Numbered from the stretch's first letter, positions 1 through 7,470 are shown. The stretch: DNA of 12,527 nt from an uncultured Ruminococcus sp. (GCA_902766115.1 CACXCL010000098.1:1-12527); one strand, 5' to 3'. Numbers and translations are program-made. The notes: generated by a model from the letters alone, not told the origin.

Positions 1-333
1 ATATTCCTTCGAGCGGAAAAGACAGTGCGACGCCCTCATATAGGGATCGTATTTCTCCCGGTATTTCAGGATCTGCTCCCTCATTTCAGGGTGCTTTTCG
101 AGACTTGCCTTGTCGTCCTGCCGGTCATAGCCCAGCCCGCCCGAGAAATGGAAGGTGGCTCCTTCATCCTCCGGCCAGGTCGATACCGTTGCGAGGATGT
201 TCTTCCCGAACGTGATATTAAAATATTTAGCGCCTTCCCTCAGCGCGTATCCCACTCTCTCCGCAAGCTCCGCGTCTTCGTTCTCGAAGAAGGCGAAAGT
301 CATGGGGTCAAAGCTGTAATCTTTCAGTTCCAT
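1..333 (-). CDS. Probable glycyl radical enzyme (PFL-like), N-terminal 111 residues only
   Basis: The gene starts at ATG 333 and runs off the left edge, so only the N-terminus is visible. A good ribosome site (GGGAGG) lies about 7 bases upstream of the start. The stop of the activase gene is 22 bases upstream on the same strand, so the two are almost certainly co-transcribed. The visible protein opens MELKDYSFDPMTFAFF and later reads HPEMREQILKYREKYDPYMR, a soluble mixed helix/strand region with no signal peptide. The glycyl-radical loop near the C-terminus and the active-site cysteine lie outside the window. Assignment as a glycyl radical enzyme rests mainly on the adjacent activase, because such activases are usually encoded beside their target. 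The substrate cannot be told from this fragment; it could be pyruvate, choline, a diol, an arylacetate or something else. Coding status is secure; the family is an inference. Confidence 0.6.
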   Translation of the reverse strand, partial: MELKDYSFDPMTFAFFENEDAELAERVGYALREGAKYFNITFGKNILATVSTWPEDEGATFHFSGGLGYDRQDDKASLEKHPEMREQILKYREKYDPYMRASHCLFRSKEY

Positions 334-355
334 CGTGATACCTCCCAGTGTTTTT

Positions 356-1249
356 TTATTTCGATACCCGGACGTCGATCCCGTTTTGCCTGAAACGGGC
401 GACCCACCGGTCGATCTCTTCCTGCGTGGCGTTCTCTGCTTCGTGAGCCGGAGTCGCCCCGATCTTCCTCGCCTTGCCCACGCCGAGCTTATGGTAGGGC
501 ATGATCTCCGCGTATCTGTACCGTCCTTCATGTTCCGAGAGAAATGCGCACAGCGCGTCGATATCCGCGTCGGTGTCGTTGAGTCCCGGGATCAGGGGGA
601 TCCGGACGATCACGTCCGCGCCTCTCGAGAACAGATACTCAAGGTTGTCGAGAATCTTTCCGTTATCCGCTCCGGTGAACATTTTGTGCCTTGCGGGATC
701 CATGCATTTCAAGTCGTACAGGAACGTGGTCCCGATATCCGCCGCTTTCCGGTAGAAGTCGCGGCTTCCCGTGCCGCAGGTCTCGACGGCGACGCCGATC
801 TCCGCGTCCTTTGCGATCCGCAGCAACTCCAGAGTGAATTCCGGCTGGTATGACGGCTCGCCGCCGGACACCGTAAGACCGCCGCCTGAGTTGTCGAAGA
901 ATATCTTGTCCTTCAGCACCTCGCGCATCACGTCACGGGCGTCCTTCTCCGTCCCGATGATCTCGCACGCGCCGGAAAGACACGCTTTTACGCATTTCCC
1001 GCACAGGGTGCATTTCGACCGGTCCACCGTGACCTTCCCGTTCTTCATCTCCCTTGCGGGGCACCCGGGAAGGCACCTGCCGCAGCCGGTGCATCTGGAC
1101 TCATTCAGCGAGAGGGAGGGGGATGTTTCGAGCCCCTCCGGATTGTGGCACCAGACGCATCTCAGAGTACATCCCTTGAGAAACACGTTGGTCCTTATGC
1201 CGTCGCCGTCGTGAAGGCAGAACTTCTGAATATTGAATACCGTGCCCAT
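356..1249 (-). CDS. Glycyl-radical enzyme activating protein (radical SAM, two extra 4Fe-4S clusters)
   Basis: This 297-residue radical-SAM enzyme would cleave S-adenosylmethionine reductively and abstract hydrogen from a glycine of its partner enzyme, creating the stored radical. The N-terminus FNIQKFCLHDGDGIRTNVF is typical of the activase family. The SAM-cluster motif C27-x3-C31-x2-C34 is intact and SGGEP follows at 128-132. Two ferredoxin-type motifs are inserted between them: C53/C56/C59/C63 and C80/C83/C86/C90. This insert is found in activases of the CutD/HpdA/BssD/YjjW type but not in short PflA. I chose ATG 1249 because GGGGAGGG sits 7 bases upstream; an in-frame ATG at 1288 would fall at the predicted transcription start and has no leader. 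The gene precedes its presumed target gene by 22 bases. The family is certain; the target is unknown. Confidence 0.93.
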   Translation of the reverse strand: MGTVFNIQKFCLHDGDGIRTNVFLKGCTLRCVWCHNPEGLETSPSLSLNESRCTGCGRCLPGCPAREMKNGKVTVDRSKCTLCGKCVKACLSGACEIIGTEKDARDVMREVLKDKIFFDNSGGGLTVSGGEPSYQPEFTLELLRIAKDAEIGVAVETCGTGSRDFYRKAADIGTTFLYDLKCMDPARHKMFTGADNGKILDNLEYLFSRGADVIVRIPLIPGLNDTDADIDALCAFLSEHEGRYRYAEIMPYHKLGVGKARKIGATPAHEAENATQEEIDRWVARFRQNGIDVRVSK

Positions 1250-1291
1250 TAAAAGTCCCTCCCCTCTGCGAGCCGCACCGTTATCCAATAT

Positions 1292-1320
1292 ATTGTATCA
1301 TACGGCATATTAAAAATCAA
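1292..1320 (-). promoter_or_regulatory. Sigma-A promoter of the activase/glycyl radical enzyme operon
   Basis: On the minus strand, TTGATT (1320-1315) and TACAAT (1297-1292) are separated by exactly 17 bases, with TG one base before the -10 (extended -10). Transcription should start near 1285, leaving a leader of about 36 bases before ATG 1249. Confidence 0.82.
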
Positions 1321-1327
1321 CAGCGAA

Positions 1328-1397
1328 ATTGTGTATTTTTCGACCTTGAAGCCGTCTTTTTTCTACCGCCGCTATTGTGTTTTTCACCGATTTGAAG
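1328..1397. repeat. Two imperfect 24-bp direct repeats in the divergent intergenic region
   Basis: Copies at 1328-1351 and 1374-1397 start 46 bases apart. They share ATTGTGT at the left end and TTGAAG at the right, and agree at 17 of 24 positions without gaps. The second copy contains the -35 hexamer of the rluA-like gene. They could be a duplicated regulator site or a relic of promoter duplication. Confidence 0.4.
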
Positions 1398-1403
1398 TAT
1401 AAT
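1375..1403 (+). promoter_or_regulatory. Sigma-A promoter of the pseudouridine synthase gene
   Basis: TTGTGT (1375-1380), a 17-base spacer and a perfect TATAAT (1398-1403). The expected start is near 1410, giving a leader of about 45 bases before ATG 1456. It diverges from the activase promoter, with 54 bases between the two -35 boxes. Confidence 0.78.
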
Positions 1404-1455
1404 CGTTTAAGGGATGCGAAAACGCGTCCCGATGCCCTGAAAAAGGGGGACGGAA

Positions 1456-2472
1456 ATGAGAAAATTTACCGTGAACGGAAACGACGCTGATCAACGGCTG
1501 GACAAGTTCGTCGCCAAGGCGACGGAGGGGCTGCCGGCGTCGCTCATGTATAAGTATATACGCAAAAAGCGGATAAAGGTGAACGGCAGGCGCGCCGAGG
1601 AAAAGCAAAAGCTCGCCGCGGGCGACGTGGTGGAGATGTATATCCCCGACGAATTTTTCTCCGGCGACACCTCCGGAGCGGAATACTCCCGCGCCGCCGT
1701 GAAGCTTGACGTGGTCTACGAGGACGAAAACGTCCTGCTCGTGAATAAGCGTCCCGGCGTGCTCGTACATACCGGCGACGGCGGGGACCGCGTCCCGTCG
1801 GAGGAGGCGGAGCGCGAGACGCTGATCTTCGCCGTCAAGTCGTATCTCGTCAAACGCGGCGAGTACGATCCGGCTGCTGAGAACTCCTTCGCGCCGGCGT
1901 TCTGCAACAGGATCGACCGCAACACGGGCGGCATCGTCATCGCGGCGAAGAACGCACGCGCTCTCCGCGCCGTCAACGCGGCGATCAGGGAGAGAAAAAT
2001 CAGGAAACTGTATCTCTGCGCCGTCCACGGAGTCCCCGAAAAACGGGAGGCGACCCTCTCCGGCTGGCTCGCCAAGGACAGCGCGTCCCGAACGGTGAGA
2101 ATAACGGAGACAAAGCCGAAAAACGATCCGGAGGCACGGGAGATCGTCACGGGATACCGTGTGGTGGCGGTGAACCGGGAGAAGAACGTGTCGCTGCTGG
2201 AAGCGGAGCTGTTCACCGGACGGACCCACCAGATCCGCGCCCATCTCGCATATCTCGGGCACCCTCTCGTGGGCGACGGAAAGTACGGCGTGAACAGGGA
2301 GGACCGCAAGGCGGGGTTTTCCCATCAGGCGCTATGTTCGTACAGGACGGTGTTCTGCGAGAAGGAGGGACCCCTTGACTACCTGTGCGGGAAGGAGTTT
2401 ACCGTGCCCCTGACTGGGGACAACATCCCGTTCCTGCGATTGTTCCCGGGACTTGACCCGTCGGATATCTGA
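1456..2472 (+). CDS. RluA-family 23S rRNA-type pseudouridine synthase
   Basis: A cytoplasmic 338-residue enzyme predicted to isomerise specific uridines in structured RNA, most likely 23S rRNA as in RluC/RluD. Residues 3-64 form an S4 RNA-binding domain (DQRLDKFVAK, then KRIKVNGRRAE). The catalytic domain starts near residue 83 with the family motif VYEDENVLLVNKRPGVLVH. The catalytic aspartate is D154 in NRIDRNTGG; most relatives read R-L-D-x-x-T-S-G, so Gly replaces the usual Ser. The conserved segment GRTHQIRAHLAYLGHPLVGD covers 255-274. Length is normal for RluC/D proteins. ATG 1456 follows GGGGGA after five bases. The gene has its own promoter, and the rnf promoter follows its stop, so it appears to be transcribed alone. 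The exact uridine target cannot be read from the sequence. Confidence 0.93.
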   Translation: MRKFTVNGNDADQRLDKFVAKATEGLPASLMYKYIRKKRIKVNGRRAEEKQKLAAGDVVEMYIPDEFFSGDTSGAEYSRAAVKLDVVYEDENVLLVNKRPGVLVHTGDGGDRVPSEEAERETLIFAVKSYLVKRGEYDPAAENSFAPAFCNRIDRNTGGIVIAAKNARALRAVNAAIRERKIRKLYLCAVHGVPEKREATLSGWLAKDSASRTVRITETKPKNDPEAREIVTGYRVVAVNREKNVSLLEAELFTGRTHQIRAHLAYLGHPLVGDGKYGVNREDRKAGFSHQALCSYRTVFCEKEGPLDYLCGKEFTVPLTGDNIPFLRLFPGLDPSDI

Positions 2473-2492
2473 CTTCCTTTTCCGACATTTTT
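2460..2492 (+). terminator. Weak candidate terminator after the pseudouridine synthase gene
   Basis: GTCGGA (2460-2465) can pair with TCCGAC (2481-2486) across a long 15-base loop, followed by ATTTTT. It overlaps the stop codon. The stem is short, so some read-through into rnf is possible. Confidence 0.3.
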
Positions 2493-2495
2493 CTA

Positions 2496-2524
2496 TTGAT
2501 TTTTTTAACAAATTATTATATAAT
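2496..2524 (+). promoter_or_regulatory. Sigma-A promoter of the rnf operon
   Basis: TTGATT (2496-2501), a 17-base AT-rich spacer and a perfect TATAAT (2519-2524). The start should be near 2531. The T-rich spacer contains TTAACAA (2505-2511), which resembles half of a Rex redox-repressor site, but the partner half is poor. Confidence 0.85.
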
Positions 2525-2530
2525 TGCTCT

Positions 2531-2586
2531 GTTGAGTTGTCGGCGGTCGCCGGCATGTAACGACACAAAGCTGGGAGTGATAAGTA
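2531..2586 (+). promoter_or_regulatory. rnf leader with a small hairpin and the ribosome site for a TTG start
   Basis: The leader of about 56 bases holds a 6-bp hairpin, 2539-2544 pairing with 2549-2554 around loop GGTC. An overlapping alternative pairing is TGTCG (2538-2542) with CGACA (2561-2565). The ribosome site TGGGAGTGA (2572-2580) precedes TTG 2587. An in-frame TAA at 2581-2583 rules out any earlier start. Confidence 0.5.
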
Positions 2587-3930
2587 TTGTTTACGTTCAA
2601 GGGCGGAACTCACATAAACGAATATAAGCTGACAAAGGATTTCCCTACGGAGAAGATCGGCGCGCCGGAGCGCGTCATGATCTCCATGAGCCAGCACATC
2701 GGCGCTCCGTGCACGCCGACCGTTGCGGAGGGCGACCGGGTGCTTGCGGGTCAGGTCATCGGCGACGTTGCGCCGGACAAGCTCGGCTGTCCCGTACACG
2801 CGTCCGTGTCGGGCAGGGTCGCCGGGATCGAACAGATCCTCGGCGCGTCGGGCATGAAGGAGACCTGCGTCGTTATTGAAAACGACGGGACGGACGAGCA
2901 GTTCGACGGGCTCGCCCCCTTTGAAGGAGATATTACCTCCGCCACTCCGGACGAGATCATCGACGTGATCCGCAGTGCGGGCATCACCGGGATGGGCGGC
3001 GCCGCCTTCCCGTCGTACGCCAAGATCAGGTCGGCGCTCGGCAAGGCGGATACCGTCATCGTCAACTGCGCGGAGTGCGAGCCGTTCATCACCTCCGACC
3101 ACAGGCTTCTGCTCGAGGAGCCGGAGCACGTCGTCGGCGGACTGAAGATCATCATGATCGCCCTCGGAGTGAAAAGGGCGTTCATCGCCGTGGAGGACAA
3201 CAAGCGCGACGCCGCCGGGGTCCTGCGGGACACCGTGGGCGGCGGGGATATGATCCGCGTATGCCTCATGAAGACGAAATATCCCCAGGGCGACGAGCGT
3301 CAGCTCATCTACGCCCTGCTGAAGACCGAACTGCCGATGGGGATGCTCCCCATGGACGCCGGATGTGTCATATTCAACGCCGGGACGTGCTCGGCGATCT
3401 ACGACGCTTTCACCTCCGGACTGCCGCTGATGAAGAGGATCGTGACCGTATCGGGCGACTGCGTCAAAAAACCGGGCAACTATATCGTCCCTCTCGGGAT
3501 GCGCGTTTCCGAGATCGTGGAGAAGTGCGGCGGGCTCGTTAAAGAGCCGAGAAAGATCATCTTCGGCGGACCCATGATGGGCAAGTCGGAGTGGTCGCTG
3601 AACACCCCGGTCAAAAAAGGCACCTCGGCGATCCTGCTTCTGTCCGAGGCGTTCGAGTCGAAGCCGGTGAAGGACCCCGAGTGCATCAGGTGCGGCAGAT
3701 GCGTCAAAAACTGCCCCATGCACCTCATGCCGGCGTACATCGCGCAGTACTCGAGGATCGGGAACATGGAAATGGCGAAGAAATTCGGCGCCATGAGCTG
3801 CGTCGAGTGCGGGACCTGCTCATATAACTGCCCCGCCAAGATAGAGATAGTGCAGTACATCAGAAGCGCCAAGAACAACATAAAAGCGGAAGAGAGAAGA
3901 CTTGCCGCGCTGAAGCAGAGCGGATCATGA
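2587..3930 (+). CDS. rnfC: Rnf complex subunit C (NADH-side 4Fe-4S/flavin subunit)
   Basis: RnfC is the peripheral cytoplasmic subunit where the Rnf complex reacts with NAD(H) and passes electrons to the membrane part. The 447-residue protein opens FTFKGGTH, the family's usual N-terminus, so translation must begin at TTG 2587: an in-frame stop lies two codons upstream and the next methionine is inside the conserved region. Visible landmarks are the NAD/FMN-binding glycine-rich GMGGAAFPSYAK (135-146), NCAECEPFITSD (160-171) and two ferredoxin motifs, C366/C369/C372/C376 and C405/C408/C411/C415. Length matches clostridial RnfC. It is the first gene of rnfCDGEAB, the usual order in Clostridia, and rnfD follows after 39 bases. 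The use of TTG may limit its translation relative to the later genes. Confidence 0.96.
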   Translation: MFTFKGGTHINEYKLTKDFPTEKIGAPERVMISMSQHIGAPCTPTVAEGDRVLAGQVIGDVAPDKLGCPVHASVSGRVAGIEQILGASGMKETCVVIENDGTDEQFDGLAPFEGDITSATPDEIIDVIRSAGITGMGGAAFPSYAKIRSALGKADTVIVNCAECEPFITSDHRLLLEEPEHVVGGLKIIMIALGVKRAFIAVEDNKRDAAGVLRDTVGGGDMIRVCLMKTKYPQGDERQLIYALLKTELPMGMLPMDAGCVIFNAGTCSAIYDAFTSGLPLMKRIVTVSGDCVKKPGNYIVPLGMRVSEIVEKCGGLVKEPRKIIFGGPMMGKSEWSLNTPVKKGTSAILLLSEAFESKPVKDPECIRCGRCVKNCPMHLMPAYIAQYSRIGNMEMAKKFGAMSCVECGTCSYNCPAKIEIVQYIRSAKNNIKAEERRLAALKQSGS

Positions 3931-3969
3931 TCCGGTCTCCGAAAACGACAGAAAGGCGGATAGTCAACA

Positions 3970-5091
3970 ATGAACGATAAAGAAACCGAAGAGATGAAGG
4001 TCGTCTCCCCCGATGCCGAAGCGGAAGCGGGGGCAGGGGAGGTAAAAACGGACAGCGCGTCGTACCCGGATCTGCTCACCGTATCGCCTTCGCCTCATCT
4101 GAGAAATCACGATTCCACGAGGAGCGTGATGACGGAAGTCATCATCGCCCTGATCCCCGCGCTGGTGTGGGGCGTCATCACATTCGGACTGCGCGCGCTG
4201 ACGCTGACCCTTGTTTCGGTCGTCGCCTGCGTGGCGTTTGAGGCGCTCGCTCAGCTGGCGCTCCGCCGCAGGATCACCGTGTCCGATATGTCGGCGGCTC
4301 TGACGGGACTTTTCATCGCGCTCAATATGCCTGTGTCCGCGCCTCTGTGGATCCCGGCGGTGGCGTCGTTCTTCGCCATCGTTATCGTAAAGCAGGTTTT
4401 CGGAGGCATCGGCAAGAACATCGTCAACCCCGCAATGGCGGCGCGCGTTTTCGTTATGCTGTCCTGGGCGGGTCAGATGACGAAGTTCACCGCGGCGGGA
4501 GCCCGGTATCCGTTTTTCGGAAACGTGGCGGGCGGCTATGACGCCGTGGCGTCGGCGACCCCTCTCGCCGCGCTCAAATCCGGCAACGTCCCGGACGCGA
4601 GCCTGTTTGATATGTTCACCGGAAAGATAGGCGGCTGCATCGGCGAGGTCTCGACCCTCCTGCTGTTGCTGGGAGGCATCTACCTCATCGTCCGCCGCAT
4701 CATAACCTGGCACATCCCCGTGGCGTACATCGGCACGGTGGCGGTGCTGACGTACGCGTTCCCGAAGACCGGCGACGCCGTGACCTTTATGCTCTATGAG
4801 CTGACGGCGGGGGGCCTTATGCTCGGCGCGTTCTTCATGGCGACGGACTACACCACGTCTCCCATCTCGCCGATGGGAAGGATCGTATACGGTATCGGAT
4901 GCGGCGCTTTGACGGTACTCATCAGGTACTTCGGCGGTTATCCCGAGGGCACGTCCTTCGCGATACTCATCATGAATCTTCTCGTTTGGTATCTCGACAG
5001 CGCATTCAAACCGCGTTGGTTCGGCGCTTCCACGTTGAAGCGGCGCGAGCGGGAGAAAAAGAAGAAAGAAAAGACTGAGAAGGCGGCGTGA
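3970..5091 (+). CDS. rnfD: Rnf complex subunit D (membrane subunit with covalent FMN)
   Basis: An integral membrane subunit that carries a covalently bound FMN on a threonine and takes part in ion translocation. The attachment site is visible as S195-A196-T197-P198-L199-A200, with T197 the expected FMN residue. Other family landmarks are TVSPSPHLR (37-45), NPAMAARVF (153-161) and LGAFFMATDYTTSP (285-298). About eight to ten hydrophobic segments run from residue 54 to 340. The protein is 373 residues because it carries an acidic N-terminal tail of about 35 residues before the conserved VSPSPH block and a Lys/Arg-rich C-terminal tail of about 20 residues. No methionine between residue 10 and the conserved block offers a shorter start. 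The ribosome site is AAGGCGGA upstream of ATG 3970. rnfG starts 30 bases after the stop. Confidence 0.95.
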   Translation: MNDKETEEMKVVSPDAEAEAGAGEVKTDSASYPDLLTVSPSPHLRNHDSTRSVMTEVIIALIPALVWGVITFGLRALTLTLVSVVACVAFEALAQLALRRRITVSDMSAALTGLFIALNMPVSAPLWIPAVASFFAIVIVKQVFGGIGKNIVNPAMAARVFVMLSWAGQMTKFTAAGARYPFFGNVAGGYDAVASATPLAALKSGNVPDASLFDMFTGKIGGCIGEVSTLLLLLGGIYLIVRRIITWHIPVAYIGTVAVLTYAFPKTGDAVTFMLYELTAGGLMLGAFFMATDYTTSPISPMGRIVYGIGCGALTVLIRYFGGYPEGTSFAILIMNLLVWYLDSAFKPRWFGASTLKRREREKKKKEKTEKAA

Positions 5092-5121
5092 CCGCAGGCT
5101 GACGTAAGGAAGGGGTCGGAA

Positions 5122-6105
5122 ATGGCTACTGAAAACGAAAACCGCGCTCCCGAAGAGATAAACGGAGCGACGGGAGAGGTGAATGAGGAAATAACCGGGG
5201 AGGTCGTCAAAAAGCCAAAGAAAAGCGGCGGAGGAGTCACCGGAGGATACATGGTCCGTCTTGTGATAACGCTGGCTCTTGTCTGCGCGGTGATAGCGGC
5301 GCTCCTCGCCACCGTGAACGCCGTGACGAAAGACAAGATCGAAGAGCGCAAGCTGGAGTCCCGGAAGAAAGCGGTGTTTGAGGTGTTCCCGGACGCCGCG
5401 GACTGCGATCCGTACGACGCTGACGGCGAACACGACGTTTACGTCGTTTACGGCGATAAAGAGAAGAAAGACATGATCGGATACGCCGTCAAGGTCGCGC
5501 CCACCGGATTCGGCGGAGAGATCGAGATGATGGTCGGCATCGACGCCGCGGGCAAGACCTCCGGAGTCAGCGTGATCACCATGTCCGAGACTCCCGGCGT
5601 CGGCACCAAGACCAACAGCGAGACGTTCCTTTCCCAGTTCAAAGGCAAGACCGGCGCCGAATCGGTAGGCGACGGTATCGATGCCGTCACGGGAGCCACC
5701 ATAAGTTCAAAGGCGATCACCGCGGGCGTAAAAGAAGCTCACGGCGTTCAGGTGGATCTTGAAAAGTACGCCGAGGAAAAGGGCGCGAAGGTTGACGGCG
5801 GCGCGACCGCTCCGGAAGAGAGCGAACCCGCACCGGAAACGGAACCTCGACCCGTTCCCGAAGAGACGAAGGAACCGCAGGAAACGAAGGGTCCGGAAAA
5901 GGAAGAGGAGCGAAAACCCGACGAGACAAAGGAACCGGAATTCATAGAGAACGGCTCGGACGGGTACTATCACAACGGAGTCTATTCCTCTGAGACAGAC
6001 GACGTCTATCAGGTGGAGGTCGACAAGAACGAATACGAATCTCTCCTTGAGAAAGAGGACGACCCGGAGGAGACCGGGACAGACGCGGAAACAAAAAAAC
6101 CGTGA
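5122..6105 (+). CDS. rnfG: Rnf complex subunit G (FMN-binding) with long extra tails
   Basis: RnfG is held by one N-terminal membrane helix and exposes a domain with covalent FMN on the outer face, part of the electron path. The helix is at about 44-66 (MVRLVITLALVCAVIAALLA). The FMN-attachment motif is T190-G191-A192-T193-I194-S195, with T193 the flavinylated residue; SETPGVGTKTNS (155-166) is also typical. At 327 residues it is much longer than the usual 190-210. There is an acidic N-terminal cytoplasmic stretch of about 43 residues and a C-terminal extension from about 224 to 327. That extension is a Glu/Pro/Thr/Lys low-complexity run (ETKEP-like units) followed by a Tyr/Asp/Glu-rich end (GSDGYYHNGVYSSE). 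The tail should lie outside the membrane. AGGAAGGGG precedes ATG 5122. The core assignment is firm; the tail's role is unknown. Confidence 0.95.
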   Translation: MATENENRAPEEINGATGEVNEEITGEVVKKPKKSGGGVTGGYMVRLVITLALVCAVIAALLATVNAVTKDKIEERKLESRKKAVFEVFPDAADCDPYDADGEHDVYVVYGDKEKKDMIGYAVKVAPTGFGGEIEMMVGIDAAGKTSGVSVITMSETPGVGTKTNSETFLSQFKGKTGAESVGDGIDAVTGATISSKAITAGVKEAHGVQVDLEKYAEEKGAKVDGGATAPEESEPAPETEPRPVPEETKEPQETKGPEKEEERKPDETKEPEFIENGSDGYYHNGVYSSETDDVYQVEVDKNEYESLLEKEDDPEETGTDAETKKP

Positions 6106-6148
6106 CGCGGCTTTGACCTGATTTTATCGGAAAGGAACGGCGAGTTCT

Positions 6149-6889
6149 ATGAAAAATCCCATCTTGAAGCAGATGAAGGAAGGAATCGTGACGAACAACC
6201 CCACGTTCGTCCAGCTGCTCGGCATGTGCCCGACTCTGGCGACCACCACCTCGGTGATGAACGCGCTGGGGATGGGCGTGGCTGTCATCGCGGTGCTGAC
6301 CTTCTCCAATCTGTTCATCTCCCTTGTGAGAAACATAATCCCGAAGCAAATACGTATCGCGTCGTACATAGTCATAATATCCGGCTTCGTCACGGCGGTG
6401 GAGCTGACCATCAAGGCGTTTTTCCCCGCCATAGACGCGTCCCTCGGACTGTTCATCCCGCTGATCGTCGTCAACTGCATCATCCTGGCGCGGGCTGAGG
6501 CGTTCGCCTCGAAGAACAACCCGCTGATGGCGGTGATCGACGGTATTTCCACCGGTATCGGCTTCACTCTGGCGCTGTTCTCCATCGCTCTGGTGCGCGA
6601 GATACTCGGCACGGGCAAGATCTTCGCCGCCTCCAACGGGACCGGAGGCGTGACCCTGCTCGGGCCATGGTACTCCCCGGCGACCATCTTCCTGCTGCCT
6701 GCGGGGGCGTTCCTGACGCTTGGATTCATCCTGGCGCTGGTGCAGAAGATCGCCGACAAGATCGAAGAGAAGAACCACAAAAAAGAGGTTGAGAAATATA
6801 TCGACGAGACGTTCGCGGTCGTGCCCGCGGAGGGCGCGGCGGAGGCGGACGTTCCGGTCCGGACCGACGCGGAAGGAGGCGACAGATAA
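6149..6889 (+). CDS. rnfE: Rnf complex subunit E (integral membrane)
   Basis: RnfE forms a pseudo-symmetric membrane pair with RnfA. In solved Rnf structures the pair holds an intramembrane iron-sulfur cluster that carries electrons across the membrane. The two expected cysteines are present: C27 in LLGMCPTLA and C110 in IVVNCII. Six hydrophobic segments span about 38-200. The conserved NNPTFVQLLGMCP and RAEAFASKN blocks match the family. At 246 residues it is longer than usual (about 200-225) owing to a charged cytoplasmic tail from about residue 205, ending in an Ala/Glu/Asp-rich stretch. AAAGGA lies upstream of ATG 6149 at a wide spacing of about 12 bases. Its TAA stop shares one base with the start of rnfA (TAATG), which suggests translational coupling of the two partners. 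Confidence 0.95.
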   Translation: MKNPILKQMKEGIVTNNPTFVQLLGMCPTLATTTSVMNALGMGVAVIAVLTFSNLFISLVRNIIPKQIRIASYIVIISGFVTAVELTIKAFFPAIDASLGLFIPLIVVNCIILARAEAFASKNNPLMAVIDGISTGIGFTLALFSIALVREILGTGKIFAASNGTGGVTLLGPWYSPATIFLLPAGAFLTLGFILALVQKIADKIEEKNHKKEVEKYIDETFAVVPAEGAAEADVPVRTDAEGGDR

Positions 6890-7470
6890 TGGGCAATATT
6901 TTCCTCATCATGTTCGCCGCGATACTGACGGAGAACTTCATTTTCAGCCGCTTCCTCGGCATCTGCCCGTTCCTCGGCGTGTCCAACAAGCCATCCACGG
7001 CTCTCGGAATGGGCATGGCGGTCACCTTCGTCATGACCGTCTCGTCCGCCGTAACCTGGGCGGTGTACCGCTTTATACTCCAACCGCTGAAGATCGAGTA
7101 TCTCAAGACCATCGCGTTCATCCTGGTTATCGCGACGCTGGTCCAGTTCATCGAGATGTTCCTCAGAAAATACGTCCCCGCGCTGTACGGCGCGCTGGGG
7201 ATCTACCTTCCCCTTATCACCACCAACTGCGCGGTGCTGGGCTCCGCCCTGCTCAACATCCAGAAGGGCTATTCCTTCGGGGAGAGCGTGGCGTTCGGCT
7301 TTGCCTCCGCCCTCGGGTTCACCATGGCGATACTCATATTCGCGGGAGTCAGGGAGAAGCTGGCGTTCTCGACGCCTCCGAAGTGCTTCCGGGGATTCCC
7401 GATCCTGCTCATCTCCGCGAGTCTCGCGGCAATGGCGTTCGCCGGATTTTCCGGGATGAAACTGGGATAA
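6889..7470 (+). CDS. rnfA: Rnf complex subunit A (integral membrane)
   Basis: A 193-residue membrane subunit, normal length for the family, and partner of RnfE in the membrane core that moves electrons across the bilayer. Conserved sequence includes LTENFIFSRFLGICPFLGVS (13-32) with C26, and LITTNCAVLG (109-118) with C114, the two cysteines expected to help bind the intramembrane cluster. About six hydrophobic helices run from residue 4 to 188. The ribosome site (GGAAGGAGG) lies inside the end of rnfE, and the ATG at 6889 overlaps the rnfE stop by one base. Unlike RnfD, RnfG and RnfE it has no extra tails. rnfB follows after 46 bases. Confidence 0.96.
   Translation: MGNIFLIMFAAILTENFIFSRFLGICPFLGVSNKPSTALGMGMAVTFVMTVSSAVTWAVYRFILQPLKIEYLKTIAFILVIATLVQFIEMFLRKYVPALYGALGIYLPLITTNCAVLGSALLNIQKGYSFGESVAFGFASALGFTMAILIFAGVREKLAFSTPPKCFRGFPILLISASLAAMAFAGFSGMKLG

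Noticed and set aside
1250..1288. Earlier in-frame start for the activase at 1288
   Set aside because: It lies at the predicted transcription start with no ribosome site, while ATG 1249 has GGGGAGGG at good spacing.
2496..2511. Possible Rex redox-repressor site at the rnf promoter
   Set aside because: TTAACAA (2505-2511) matches a half-site, but the opposite half at the required 18-bp spacing reads TATTGAT and matches poorly.
5759..5947. Plus-strand Arg/Lys-rich small open frame inside rnfG
   Set aside because: It is the shifted frame of the Glu/Pro/Lys-rich tail of rnfG and has no own ribosome site.
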